Part shown: positions 53,036-61,780 of the stretch, piece by piece
Position numbering within the stretch: position 1 is the stretch's first letter
Layout of the letters: each line of letters begins with the position of its first letter
Source: Paenibacillus solanacearum
GTDB taxonomy: Bacteria > Bacillota > Bacilli > Paenibacillales > NBRC-103111
Reading direction: 5' to 3'
Length of the DNA stretch: 64,000 nt
NCBI RefSeq assembly: GCF_910593845.1
Contig: NZ_CAJVAS010000006.1
Coordinates: 124,001 to 188,000, forward strand
Notes under the pieces: model-generated
Seen by the model: only the letters and a program-made list of their open reading frames with translations
Databases searched by the model: none
What the model was told of the DNA's origin: nothing
Program-made: the position numbers and the translations under genes

Positions 53036-53375
53036 ATGTCATTTTATCCAGATAACATTTTAGTGACTGGGGTAGAACTTACACGAACAAGGATTCACTG
53101 GACAGGGGAAGCGGTGGCCGCAAACATTCTCGTAGTGGGCAGCTGCCGAAACTAGGGACCGAACAGCGTGAACTATCCGTCCGGTTATCATGTAGTCGTG
53201 AGCGTCGGATCGGGTTCAGCAACACGAATGATGAAATCGACATCATTGCACCTAGAGAATTGATTTTCTTTCTTGACGATGCCGAGGCCAAAGTCCTACG
53301 GCTATATGAACGGGGCGAGCATGGCAGCACCCATGTCACCGGTGCTGCAGCATGCATTAAACAGAATGGGAGCAC
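53036..53375 (+). pseudogene. Decayed subtilisin-like (S8) serine protease fragment
   Basis: Subtilase motifs occur in order but in shifting frames: ANILVVGSCRN, then in-frame TAG at 53153, GPNSVNYPSGYHVVVSVGS, frame change, RIGFSNTNDEIDIIAP, frame change, YGYMNGASMAA (the GTSMAAP serine motif), frame change, HVTGAAACIKQ. The Asp and His parts of the triad are missing. The first 25 codons from ATG 53036 (SFYPDNILVTGVEL) do not fit a subtilase and may belong to a lost fibre-linked gene. Confidence 0.75.
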
Positions 53376-53715
53376 ATCCACGGCCAGAAGATCACGGAAC
53401 CAGAACTTTTCGCCAAACAATACGACAAAACGAAATATTCGTATTCATCAGGATCGGATTCGAATTTCTCAATCAGGTTCAGCCAGAAATCAGGCATCAA
53501 ATCGCGTCTCTGTGTTCATGATGCTAAGTCCATGGACGCTTCCCGGTCCGTCATCTCTTCCGGAGTGGGCAGCGCAGACTCGGCCTTCGTAAGGCATATG
53601 TCAGATTCTTGAATTATCGCAAAATGGGCATAGGCAATGTAATATTTCGATACTTGTCCCCGACCGAATCGGGGTTATTTTTATTGTCCGTTGATGGGCA
53701 GGAAGGCGGCGGGAT
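53376..53715 (+). other. Relic sequence between pseudogene and lysis genes
   Basis: No intact gene. One frame at about 53366-53611 reads like protein (WEHIHGQKITEPELFAKQYD, ending FVRHMSDS) but has no start and is preceded by a stop, so it is probably another decayed coding end. A short hairpin-like CGACCGAATCGGGG precedes xhlA. Confidence 0.4.
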
Positions 53716-53952
53716 ATGTCAGAAAACAGTGAAACACAACAGGAGATTTTACAGCGGCTGACTCGGGTTGAAACGAAGCTGGATATGATGGTGAGCGCGA
53801 AAGATATTGCGAGCGAGGCGCAGCAGATGGGAAAGTCTGCGCACAAGCGGCTGGACAGTCTGGAGGACCATCAGAAATGGCTGTGGCGGACGGTGGCCAG
53901 CGCGCTGATTGTCGGTTTAATCAATTTGCTGTTCAAGCTGAAAGGGATGTGA
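53716..53952 (+). CDS. xhlA: XhlA-type membrane protein of the lysis cassette
   Basis: 78 residues. N-terminal coiled coil (EILQRLTRVETKLDMM), then KRLDSLEDHQKWLWRTVASALIVGLINLLFK with one membrane helix, the XhlA hallmark. Acts with the holin in PBSX-type lysis. ATG 53716 with AGGCGGCGGG upstream. Followed by the holin at 4 bp. Confidence 0.9.
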   Translation: MSENSETQQEILQRLTRVETKLDMMVSAKDIASEAQQMGKSAHKRLDSLEDHQKWLWRTVASALIVGLINLLFKLKGM

Positions 53953-53956
53953 TCGA

Positions 53957-54268
53957 ATGAGGGACGGTCAGTTTTTCACATGGGAGGCGCTTTCGGCTAT
54001 GGGAGGGGCGTCGCTGCTCACTTTTTTCATTGTGCAGTATACGAAGGTGTTGATCGACCGCTATGTCAAGCTGCCGACGGACCTGCTCGCGCTGATGGTC
54101 GCTTATCTGGTGCTGCTGCTGGCGCAGCTGGCGCTTGACGCAGATGCGCTGGATTGGCGCGTGTACGTGCTGACCTTTGCCAATGCATTTCTGGTCGCTG
54201 CCGCCTCCGCCCAAATTCAGAACAAGACATTGAATCCTCCGGGACAAAGAAACGGGGGACAATCATGA
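53957..54268 (+). CDS. Holin-like membrane protein
   Basis: 103 residues with two or three membrane helices (LLTFFIVQYTKVLI, LLALMVAYLVLLLAQLAL, VLTFANAFLVAAASA). Position between XhlA and the lytic enzyme indicates the holin that releases the enzyme. Stop overlaps the start of the next gene by 4 bp. Confidence 0.8.
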   Translation: MRDGQFFTWEALSAMGGASLLTFFIVQYTKVLIDRYVKLPTDLLALMVAYLVLLLAQLALDADALDWRVYVLTFANAFLVAAASAQIQNKTLNPPGQRNGGQS

Positions 54269-54933
54269 ACCGGGCCGATTTCATCGCAGCGGTGGCCCCT
54301 GTAGCGGTCAAGCTGAGGCGGGAAGGATCGGCTTTGTTCCCCTCGGTCCGCATTGCCCAGACGATGCTCGAGACGGGATGCGTCCTTCATCCTTGGAACA
54401 ATCTCGTCGGATTGAAGGTCGGCACAGGCCAGCCGAACGGCTTCTGGAAAGGCGTTTCCGTCAGCACGCAAACATGGGAAGTATACGGCGGGGAGCGGGT
54501 GGACGGCGTGCAGGCGAATTGGCGCGCATACGATACGATCGAAGATTGCTTTCGCGATCAGGACCTGCTCTTCGGGAACAGCCGCTATGCGCGGGTACTT
54601 GCCGCGACGGCGTCGACCGAGCAGGCCGCTATGCTATATGCTTGCGGGTACGCGACAGACCCGTTGTATGCGTCGAAACTGTGCAGTCTCATGGCTAGTT
54701 ACAGTCTGGAACAATATGACGAGACAGGGGAGGAGGACGAGGGGATGGCGATGAAATTCGAGCATGACTGGCAATGGAAAATGCTGGGCGACGCGCTGGA
54801 CGGGCTGTATCGCAATGGCTTGATCGCGGACTATACGTGGGCGGAGAAGGCGTATAACCGGGAGCTGACGGGCACGGAGCTGGCCTGGCTGACTGCGATC
54901 GTCTTGTCGCGCAAACAAGGGGTTGACGTATAG
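54265..54933 (+). CDS. Lytic glucosaminidase (GH73-like endolysin)
   Basis: 222 residues. Residues 1-155 fit the GH73 glucosaminidase fold: SVRIAQTMLETGCVLHPWNN (catalytic Glu in MLETG), NLVGLKVG, WRAYDTIEDCFRDQDLLF and YATDPLYASKL. A C-terminal helical part (WQWKMLGDALDGLYRNGLI, SRKQG) may be a cell wall or stability domain. ATG 54265 overlaps the holin stop. Releases the tails by cell lysis; last gene of the element. Confidence 0.9.
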   Translation: MNRADFIAAVAPVAVKLRREGSALFPSVRIAQTMLETGCVLHPWNNLVGLKVGTGQPNGFWKGVSVSTQTWEVYGGERVDGVQANWRAYDTIEDCFRDQDLLFGNSRYARVLAATASTEQAAMLYACGYATDPLYASKLCSLMASYSLEQYDETGEEDEGMAMKFEHDWQWKMLGDALDGLYRNGLIADYTWAEKAYNRELTGTELAWLTAIVLSRKQGVDV

Positions 54934-55095
54934 GGAAGCGTAGCCTTACGAGCGAGGATTGCCAGCCATCGGCGGTTGACGACAGGTGCACAAGCATCGA
55001 TGGCGGCAGCCGGCGGCGTATTCGCAAACCGGATCGTAACGGCGTATAATGGGAGAGCGGAAGCTGATTACAGAAATCCGATAAGGATGAAAATG

Positions 55096-55533
55096 ATGGA
55101 ATGCATTCTTTTTGTCGGCATTCAAGCCTCGGGCAAGTCGACGTTTTACAAAGAAACGTTTTTTCATACGCATGTTCGAATCAATTTGGACATGCTGCGG
55201 ACAAGACATAGGGAGCACCTATTCCTCATGGCTTCCTTAGAGGCGAAACAGCCTTTTGTCATCGATAACACGAATCCGACCACCGAGGAACGACGACCGT
55301 ATATTGAGCTTGCTAAGCGGCATCGATTCCGCGTGACCGGATATTTCTTTGAACCGGATTACGAAGAGTCGGTGATCCGGAACGATCGGCGCACCGGGAA
55401 AAGCAAGGTGCCGACCATCGGGATCCGGAGCGCGCTCAACAAGCTTCAGCCGCCTGAATGGAGCGAAGGATTTGACGCTTTATATCGCGTTCGGGCGGCT
55501 GAAGGGCAGTTCCGCGTGGAACCGATGCGTTAG
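55096..55533 (+). CDS. P-loop nucleotide/polynucleotide kinase-like ATPase
   Basis: 145 residues. Walker A GIQASGKST, then RINLDMLRTRHREH, VIDNTNPTTEERRPYIELA and the lid-like SVIRNDRRTGKSKVP, as in small polynucleotide kinase / zeta-like AAA_33 ATPases. No antitoxin is adjacent. ATG 55096 is chosen (AAGGA 8 nt upstream); ATGs at 55087 and 55093 are alternatives. May be the first chromosomal gene after the tail element. Confidence 0.75.
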   Translation: MECILFVGIQASGKSTFYKETFFHTHVRINLDMLRTRHREHLFLMASLEAKQPFVIDNTNPTTEERRPYIELAKRHRFRVTGYFFEPDYEESVIRNDRRTGKSKVPTIGIRSALNKLQPPEWSEGFDALYRVRAAEGQFRVEPMR

Positions 55534-55878
55534 CGGCACGAGGCTGACAGTCCGTTCATCCGGCCGTTCAGGCGTCTGGACTGCGTATTTCCCCATAACT
55601 GTGCGGCAGTGTAAGTCTGAAAAGACGAGACGTCCCGCGCGCTGTACCGTTAGCTCCCGATATAATGAATGCGCCTTCAAGCGAGAGGGTACAGAATGTC
55701 TCCCTCGATCACACGCATCCCCTTTGCACCGTAAGGTATCCCGATTCAAATCCGTAGTTCATCCGATAAAATTCCCTCGATCTGCCAATGCTTCAGCATC
55801 TTGGAGAGAATGTCGCATCATGCTATAGTAAGAGTAACAATAGCTTGACGCGAATATTTCAGGAGAGAAGGGCAAACA
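55534..55878. other. Intergenic region upstream of thiM
   Basis: 345 bp with the thiM promoter: TTGGAG (55801-55806), 17 bp, TATAGT (55824-55829). I looked for a TPP riboswitch (CTGAGA and ACCTGATCTGG blocks) and found none. Confidence 0.6.
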
Positions 55879-56691
55879 TTGGATAACCAAAGAGCGGCCG
55901 ACATATTGGCCAATGTACGCAGCAGCAATCCTCTAATTCATAACATCACCAATCTTGTAGTGACGAACTTTACGGCCAACGGCCTGCTTGCGCTAGGCGC
56001 TTCTCCGGTTATGGCCTACGCCAAAGAAGAAGTCGCCGATATGGCACGGATCGCGGGCGCGCTTGCATTGAACATGGGAACGCTGGACGAGCAGGTGGTG
56101 CAGTCCATGCGCATAGCGGGAACATCCGCGGCGGCGCACGGCGTGCCGATCGTATTCGACCCGGTCGGCGCGGGAGCGACGCCGTACCGGACGGAAACGG
56201 CCCGCAGCCTCGTACAAGAGCTGCCGGTGACGGTCATCCGCGGGAATGCGGCGGAGATCGCCAATGTCGTAGGCGAAGACTGGAGCATCAAAGGCGTCGA
56301 TGCGGCCGTCGGTTCGAATCAAGACGTAGCCTCGCTCGCCCGGAAAGCGGCGCAGGCGCTCGGATGCGTAACGGCGATCACGGGCAAGGACGATTATGTC
56401 AGCGACGGCAAGGTGACGTACCGAATCAGCAACGGCACGCCGTTGCTTACGAAAGTGACCGGTACGGGATGCTTGCTGAGCTCCGTGATCGCCGCGTTCC
56501 TGGCCGTTGAGAAGGACGCCGTAGCGGCGGCTGTCTCCGCGCTTGCTTATTACGGTGTTGCTGCGGAGAACGCCGTGGAAGTGGCGGGCGATGATCATCC
56601 TGGCAGCTTCCAGATCGAATTCCTCAATCACTTGCATCGGACGGGCGGCGAAGCGGTACGGCAGCAGGCTTCGATTCATCGCGTCGAATAG
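55879..56691 (+). CDS. thiM: Hydroxyethylthiazole kinase ThiM
   Basis: 270 residues. Ribokinase-like fold; phosphorylates 4-methyl-5-hydroxyethylthiazole in thiamine salvage. [28 protein letters not shown] at the start (split: [14 protein letters not shown]), [19 protein letters not shown], and active-site Cys198 in TGTGCLLSS. Start TTG 55879 with AGGAGAGAAGGG upstream. Stands alone: thiD, thiE and a TPP riboswitch are not adjacent. Confidence 0.95.
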   Translation: MDNQRAADILANVRSSNPLIHNITNLVVTNFTANGLLALGASPVMAYAKEEVADMARIAGALALNMGTLDEQVVQSMRIAGTSAAAHGVPIVFDPVGAGATPYRTETARSLVQELPVTVIRGNAAEIANVVGEDWSIKGVDAAVGSNQDVASLARKAAQALGCVTAITGKDDYVSDGKVTYRISNGTPLLTKVTGTGCLLSSVIAAFLAVEKDAVAAAVSALAYYGVAAENAVEVAGDDHPGSFQIEFLNHLHRTGGEAVRQQASIHRVE

Positions 56692-56742
56692 CGCCGCACG
56701 GCATCGCCGGCCCCGCCGTTCCCTAACGTTCATGACGAAGAA

Positions 56743-56787
56743 TAAGCGTAGCCGGTTGCCATGGCAAGTAGCGGCTACGCTTTTTTG
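56743..56787. terminator. Terminator between thiM and convergent gene
   Basis: AAGCGTAGCCG / CGGCTACGCTT then T5; overlaps the last codons of the convergent membrane protein gene. Confidence 0.85.
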
Positions 56788-57200
56788 GCATAGATGAGGA
56801 AGGTCAGCGCCAGCATGCCGGCGACTTCCAGCAGCATCAACACAGGCGATACGTTAGCGCCGGAAAAGTGCAGTGAAGCATGTACCGTATCGTATGCGGA
56901 GCTAATCTTGAGCACCCACATGAGATCCGGGAGCGCGCCCAGAAATCCGGCGGCGAGAAGGAAGATTTGTTTGTCTCTCCAGGCGATGTAGAACAGGAAC
57001 AAAATGACCGCAATGCCGACGGCGACGTTGCCGCCCATCTGCAGCTCGTCGTGCGGAACTGCATCCAGGGCAAAATGCGAAGCGAAGGACAGGGCGAAGA
57101 CGATCGGCAGCGCAGCCGCTTTTCGGCTTGCAGGCAGACGGTCCACAGAGCATAGTTTGTAAATGGCCGAAGCGGCCAGCATATGGGTGGCGACTAACAC
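56775..57200 (-). CDS. Membrane protein, possibly YdjM/DUF457-like
   Basis: 141 residues, four hydrophobic helices. Conserved-looking polar residues within membrane regions: LVATHMLAASAIYKL, SHFALDAVPHDE and GALPDLMW, like membrane-bound metal-dependent hydrolases (YdjM type), though shorter. GTG 57200 is chosen since AAAGGAG lies about 10 nt upstream; ATG 57242 has no ribosome binding site. Function unknown. Confidence 0.6.
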   Translation of the reverse strand: MLVATHMLAASAIYKLCSVDRLPASRKAAALPIVFALSFASHFALDAVPHDELQMGGNVAVGIAVILFLFYIAWRDKQIFLLAAGFLGALPDLMWVLKISSAYDTVHASLHFSGANVSPVLMLLEVAGMLALTFLIYAKKA

Positions 57201-57468
57201 GAGTGTCGTTCTCCTTTGCGAACGGGTGGCATTCATTTCCATTATAGTCGTTCGTTTCGGCGATTTTCAACAAAGCGGAGGTTTTCCTCGCAGCAATACA
57301 AGGAATGGTGCCATGCGCGGAAGACGGGCAGACGGTTTGCCCGAAAGCAATTGACGTAAAGTAAAGATCGTTTCAGAAAATGTTTAGAGCACACCGATTA
57401 AGATGAAGGAGCAGGATTATTGTGCGATCAAGACAAGCAAAACAACGAGAGGCTGGCAATGATCTGCT

Positions 57469-60400
57469 ATGATATGGAAAACGAACGATGAGGCTGTTAA
57501 GGTTGGTCCGCTGTTCCGCAACCGCATAAAGGCGAAACGGTTCAGCAGGCCCGTGGTCACGATGCTTTGCATGATCGGCGTGTTTTTAGCCGTGCAAGTA
57601 TTTTTTATGTACAAGTGGCTTCATCCTGCCGTCGGCTATCCTTCGGCACACCAAGGCGTGCTGGATGCCCGAGGGTGGGATTTTGCGAAGCAAGGGATTG
57701 TACCGCTGCAGGGGGAGTGGGAGTTTTACGAAGGCCAGCTGCTCAGCCCCGAAGATTTCAAGAACCGCCCTGAGCTGGCAGGGGAGCGGCGCATGCTGAA
57801 GGTGCCCGGCAATTGGAAGGGCGTGCTGGAGACGGACGGGCATGACGGCTACGGTGCAGGTACGTATCGTCTGCTTGTGCACATCGATCAGAGTGCCGTG
57901 TATGCGCTTCGCGCGAAAAAAATACGGATGTCCAGCCATATTTATATCAATGGCGCCGACCTGGGGGGGAACGGGAAGACGGCGCTGGACAAGCCCGATT
58001 TTATCGCGAGCAATTTGCCGTTTCTCGGCGTCGAGAAGGCGGATGCCGGCACGGTGGAAATCATTATTCAGGTGGCCAGCCTGAACTTTTTGGCGGGCGG
58101 CTTGGTGCAGGCGCCTGAATTCGGGACCCACACGGCGGTGCTCGAGCGGGTAAGCAATTCCCGGCTTGCCGACATGGTGCAAATTTCGGCGATGCTGTTG
58201 TTCGCGCTGTATTACGGCGGCATGTTCAGGCAGTGGCGCAAGGAACGTCACTTGATGTATTTCAGTTTGTTTTGCTTGGCGACCGGCGTTTTTTTCAGTC
58301 TGGACAACGAGATCTTGATTAGGAACATTTTTCCTGACATTTCCTTTGCACTGCTGCAAAAAGCGGTATTCGTCTCCGTCTATTTATCGTTTTTATGGTT
58401 TGCCTCCTACATATTCCGGTACTTGGGACAACCGGACAATATCGTATTTATATGGACCCGAAGAACAATGTACGTCTATCTCGTCTTTATCGTTCTTCCT
58501 AACGATTACTTGGCCAAAACCCTCTTGCTGAATGTTTCGCTGCAGGCGATTACGTTTGCGAATATTTTTTACGTGCTGATCCGCGGCCGAATGAAGGGTG
58601 TGCCGGGGACAGGCTACTTGTCGCTGGGGGTATTTTTCCTGATCACCAGCTGGGGATTCGCCCAATTTCGTTATGAGCTCGCGCTGGACAATCCGTATTA
58701 TATGATCGTTTCGCCGCTGCTGCTTGTGTTTTCCCAGGCGTTCTTAATGTCGAACCGGATACAGCAGGAGTTTCTCAGGAACGAGAAATTGTCCGAGCAG
58801 TTGCTCGCATACGACCGGCAGAAGGACGAATTTCTGGCGAAAACATCGCATGAGCTGCGTACCCCGCTGCATGGCCTTATAAATTTGTCCCAGTCGATGC
58901 TCGAAGACCGCGGCGGCGACTTGCCTCAGCGGCACAAGGAAAACGTGCGTCTCATGAATTTGGTCGGCCGGCGTCTGGCTGGGCTCGTTCACGATATATT
59001 GGACATGTCGCTGATGAAGCACGGTCAGCTGCGCATTCATAAAACCGCGGTCGATTTGCGGGTGACCACAAGCTTCGTGCTGGAGATGCTGTCCATCATG
59101 CCGACGAACAAGCTGGTGATGCTCGTCAATGATTTGCCGAGCGATTTGCCGCTGGCCTACGCCGATGAAAATCGGCTGAAGCAAATTTTGCACAATTTAC
59201 TCGAGAACGGGCTCAAGTTTACGGAAACAGGAACGGTACGGATTACGGCGGAGCAGAACGGCTCCGATATCTTCGTATCGGTTATCGATACCGGCCGGGG
59301 CATTCCGGAAGAGCAGCTGGCCCGCATATTTCGCCCGTTCGAGCAGTATGTGGAAACCGGGGCGCATACGCCGAGCGGCATCGGGCTCGGACTCAGCATT
59401 ACGAAGCAGTTGGTGGAGCTCCAGAATGGCAAGCTGCAGGTGACTTCGGAAGTTGGCAAAGGCACCAGCTTCACCTTCAATTTGCCCATTGCGCAAAAAG
59501 AAGCGGCGTCCGGCAAAAAAAATTACGTTCCGCCGTCTGCCGAGCCGGCAGCCTTAACCGCTTTGTCGTCGCTAGGCGGACAGCAAGATATGAAAATTTT
59601 GATTGTCGACGACGAGCCGTTCAATGTAAAAATATTGGTCGATGCCATTTCCTCGCTTCGTTACGGTTATACCGCGGTTCATGGCGGGAAGGAAGCGATC
59701 GAGGCGATACGCGATTACCCGAAGCCGGATCTGGTGCTGCTCGATCTGATGATGCCGGGCGTCTCGGGACTCGAGGTATGCAGGGAAATTCGCAAAACGC
59801 ACGGGCTGGCGGAGCTCCCGGTACTGATGCTGACCGCTTCGGGGCAAACCGGAGATACGGTCGCCGCCTTCGCGGCCGGCGCGAACGACATTTTGCAGAA
59901 GCCGTTTGAGCTAGCCGAGCTCAAGGCAAGGGTGCAGTCGCTGCTGTCCATGAAGCGCTCCTCGGAGCATGCGGTGCGCCGTGAGATGGACTTTTTGCAG
60001 GCGCAAATTACGCCGCACTTTTTGTATAACAGCTTGAACGCGTTGGTCGGATTGAGCTATAAGGACACGGATAAGCTGAGAGAAATGATCCATCACCTGA
60101 CGACGTATTTGCGAGGAAAGTTTACGTTCTCGTTCCAGAGCCAGCTGGTGTCGTTCGACCGCGAGATGGAGCTGGTGGAAGCGTATCTCGCGATCGAGCA
60201 GCTTCGCTTCGGCAGCCGCTTGCAGGTGCGTTACGAAATCGAACCGGACTTTCACTGCATGATGCCGCCGCTGACGCTGCAGCCGCTGGTCGAGAACGCC
60301 GTCCGTCACGGCCTCGGCCCGAGACCGGCGGGAGGCACGGTGCTTATTCGCGCCCGCCGGGTAGCCGGAGGAGGAGAATTTACAGTGGAGGATGACGGTG

Positions 60401-60591
60401 TAGGTATGGAGGAAGAAATGCTGGCGAGGCTCAATGCCGATCAGGGCAGCGGCGTCGGCACGTTGAATGTGAACCGCCGTTTGAAGATGCTGTACGCGCA
60501 GAAGCTGAGCATTTCCAGCGAGCCAGGCCGAGGAACAACCATTCAGTTTTTTATTGCGGAGGAACCCGATGCTCAAAGCCGTATTAATTGA
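57469..60591 (+). CDS. Hybrid sensor kinase: 7TMR-DISM, HisKA kinase, receiver, LytS-type kinase
   Basis: 1040 residues. Membrane helix about 29-47; extracellular jelly-roll domain 60-225 (GEWEFYEG, VPGNWKG, YGAGTYRLLV); seven helices 235-430 (7TMR-DISM); HisKA with SHELRTPL (His461) and HATPase (NLLENGLKFTETG, GIGLGLSITKQL); receiver with Asp759 (LVLLDLMMPG); then a second kinase of LytS type with ITPHFLYNSLNALV (His850) and ATPase (LVENAVRHGLGPR). ATG 57469 has only a weak ribosome binding site. The last 23 bp overlap the response regulator gene. Confidence 0.92.
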   Translation: MIWKTNDEAVKVGPLFRNRIKAKRFSRPVVTMLCMIGVFLAVQVFFMYKWLHPAVGYPSAHQGVLDARGWDFAKQGIVPLQGEWEFYEGQLLSPEDFKNRPELAGERRMLKVPGNWKGVLETDGHDGYGAGTYRLLVHIDQSAVYALRAKKIRMSSHIYINGADLGGNGKTALDKPDFIASNLPFLGVEKADAGTVEIIIQVASLNFLAGGLVQAPEFGTHTAVLERVSNSRLADMVQISAMLLFALYYGGMFRQWRKERHLMYFSLFCLATGVFFSLDNEILIRNIFPDISFALLQKAVFVSVYLSFLWFASYIFRYLGQPDNIVFIWTRRTMYVYLVFIVLPNDYLAKTLLLNVSLQAITFANIFYVLIRGRMKGVPGTGYLSLGVFFLITSWGFAQFRYELALDNPYYMIVSPLLLVFSQAFLMSNRIQQEFLRNEKLSEQLLAYDRQKDEFLAKTSHELRTPLHGLINLSQSMLEDRGGDLPQRHKENVRLMNLVGRRLAGLVHDILDMSLMKHGQLRIHKTAVDLRVTTSFVLEMLSIMPTNKLVMLVNDLPSDLPLAYADENRLKQILHNLLENGLKFTETGTVRITAEQNGSDIFVSVIDTGRGIPEEQLARIFRPFEQYVETGAHTPSGIGLGLSITKQLVELQNGKLQVTSEVGKGTSFTFNLPIAQKEAASGKKNYVPPSAEPAALTALSSLGGQQDMKILIVDDEPFNVKILVDAISSLRYGYTAVHGGKEAIEAIRDYPKPDLVLLDLMMPGVSGLEVCREIRKTHGLAELPVLMLTASGQTGDTVAAFAAGANDILQKPFELAELKARVQSLLSMKRSSEHAVRREMDFLQAQITPHFLYNSLNALVGLSYKDTDKLREMIHHLTTYLRGKFTFSFQSQLVSFDREMELVEAYLAIEQLRFGSRLQVRYEIEPDFHCMMPPLTLQPLVENAVRHGLGPRPAGGTVLIRARRVAGGGEFTVEDDGVGMEEEMLARLNADQGSGVGTLNVNRRLKMLYAQKLSISSEPGRGTTIQFFIAEEPDAQSRIN

Positions 60592-61678
60592 TGACGAGGA
60601 AATTGCGCTGGATGTGCTGGAAATTGTGCTCCAGGAAGTAGGCGGCGTTTCCGTCGAAGGCAAATTTCTTCATGTGGACGATGCCATGGCGTATTTGTCC
60701 GAATCGAAGGTCGATTTGGTTTTTCTTGATATTGAAATGCCGGGCATGAACGGACTGACCGTGGCGGAACGGCTGTCGCTCCGGTGGCCGCACATGCAAA
60801 TTATTTTCGTCACGGCTTACCAGGAATACGCACTCGAGGCGTTCGAGGTGAACGCGTTCGGCTATTTGCTCAAGCCCGTGTCCAAGGAACGGCTCGCCAA
60901 AACGTTGGAGAGATTCCGGCGCCGTACGGAAGGAAAGTCCGAACCGTCGACGGCGGTTGCATCTGGCGAGACTGCAAGTTTGGAGCAGACGCCGGTTCCG
61001 GACGAGATACACTTCCGGCTGAACCTGCTCGGCAGCATGGAGCTGTACGACAGCGGGAATAACCTGGTAACGTGGCGCACGAAGAAGGCCAAAGAAATGT
61101 TTGCCTATTTGTGGCATCATGACGGAACGCCGGTGCAGAGACACCGGATTCTGGACGACTTGTGGCCGGAATTGACGTTTGACCGGTCGCAAGCGCTGTT
61201 TCATACGACGCTGTACCATTTGCGCAATACGCTCAAGCAGGTGGGGTATCCGCATATGGTCATGTATGGGGATGAACGCTACTGGCTGCGTACGGAACAG
61301 ACGGTAAGCGACGTCAACCGCTTGTTCACGCTGATGAACGAACCTGGTGAGGACCGGGACGCTGTGGCGGAGCTAACGGCCATCTACCGCGGAGATTACT
61401 TGGAAGCTGATGATTACGCCTGGGCTGTGCCGCGTCGTGCCGAACTGCGGACCGCGTATTTGCGCACGCTGGAGCAGCTCCAGCAGCGGCTCGGACGCAC
61501 GGAGCGGGAAGCCGTCCTGCGGAAAATGATTCAGATCGAGCCTTATGCGGAGACGTATTACCGTCTGCTGCTGCGGGACCTGAAGGAAGCCGGGGACAAC
61601 GTGGCGGTACAAGCCGTAACGGAGCTGATGAAACGGCGGTTTCAGAGTGAGCTGGGCATCGACATGGCCTTCGAGTGA
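60569..61678 (+). CDS. Response regulator with BTAD-type output domain
   Basis: 369 residues. Receiver 1-120 (DDEE, Asp54 in VFLDIEMPG, Lys in LLKPVS), linker, winged helix-like region about 155-230 (KKAKEMFAYLWHHDGTPVQR, FHTTLYHLRNTLK), and bacterial transcriptional activation domain 250-365 (YRGDYLEADDYAWAVPRRAELR, KMIQIEPYAETYYRLLLR), i.e. a SARP/DnrI-like output. ATG 60569 with GGAGGA overlaps the kinase end, so the pair is coupled. Confidence 0.92.
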   Translation: MLKAVLIDDEEIALDVLEIVLQEVGGVSVEGKFLHVDDAMAYLSESKVDLVFLDIEMPGMNGLTVAERLSLRWPHMQIIFVTAYQEYALEAFEVNAFGYLLKPVSKERLAKTLERFRRRTEGKSEPSTAVASGETASLEQTPVPDEIHFRLNLLGSMELYDSGNNLVTWRTKKAKEMFAYLWHHDGTPVQRHRILDDLWPELTFDRSQALFHTTLYHLRNTLKQVGYPHMVMYGDERYWLRTEQTVSDVNRLFTLMNEPGEDRDAVAELTAIYRGDYLEADDYAWAVPRRAELRTAYLRTLEQLQQRLGRTEREAVLRKMIQIEPYAETYYRLLLRDLKEAGDNVAVQAVTELMKRRFQSELGIDMAFE

Positions 61679-61780
61679 TGCGTTTCGATATAGGCAAGGA
61701 GCGATGTTCAGAAAGTGTTGAGATGCCGCCTGCTACAATGGGGTGAAGGGTAGAATGCAATCACGTTGAGGCGGGAGGCG

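Larger units (their letters stand above)
37703..54933. mobile_element. PBSX-like contractile tail element (probable R-type tailocin)
   Basis: Order of genes equals the tail half of Bacillus PBSX: regulators, sheath, tube, chaperone, tape measure, XkdP-Q-R-S-T-U, fibres, XhlA, holin, lytic enzyme. No terminase, portal, scaffold, capsid, head-tail connector beyond one tail terminator, integrase or replication gene is present, so the product should be a headless contractile tail. No flanking direct repeats or integrase were seen, which suggests a domesticated locus rather than an active prophage. Confidence 0.85.

Noticed and set aside
53273..53521. 82-codon frame with GASMAAP as an intact gene
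   Set aside because: It is only one frame of a multiply frameshifted subtilase relic; start and neighbouring motifs lie in other frames.
37703..54933. Complete prophage
   Set aside because: No integrase, terminase, portal, capsid or replication genes were found, and no attachment-site repeats at the edges.
55534..55878. Possible TPP riboswitch before thiM
   Set aside because: The conserved CTGAGA and ACCTGATCTGG blocks are absent; only an ordinary promoter is visible.
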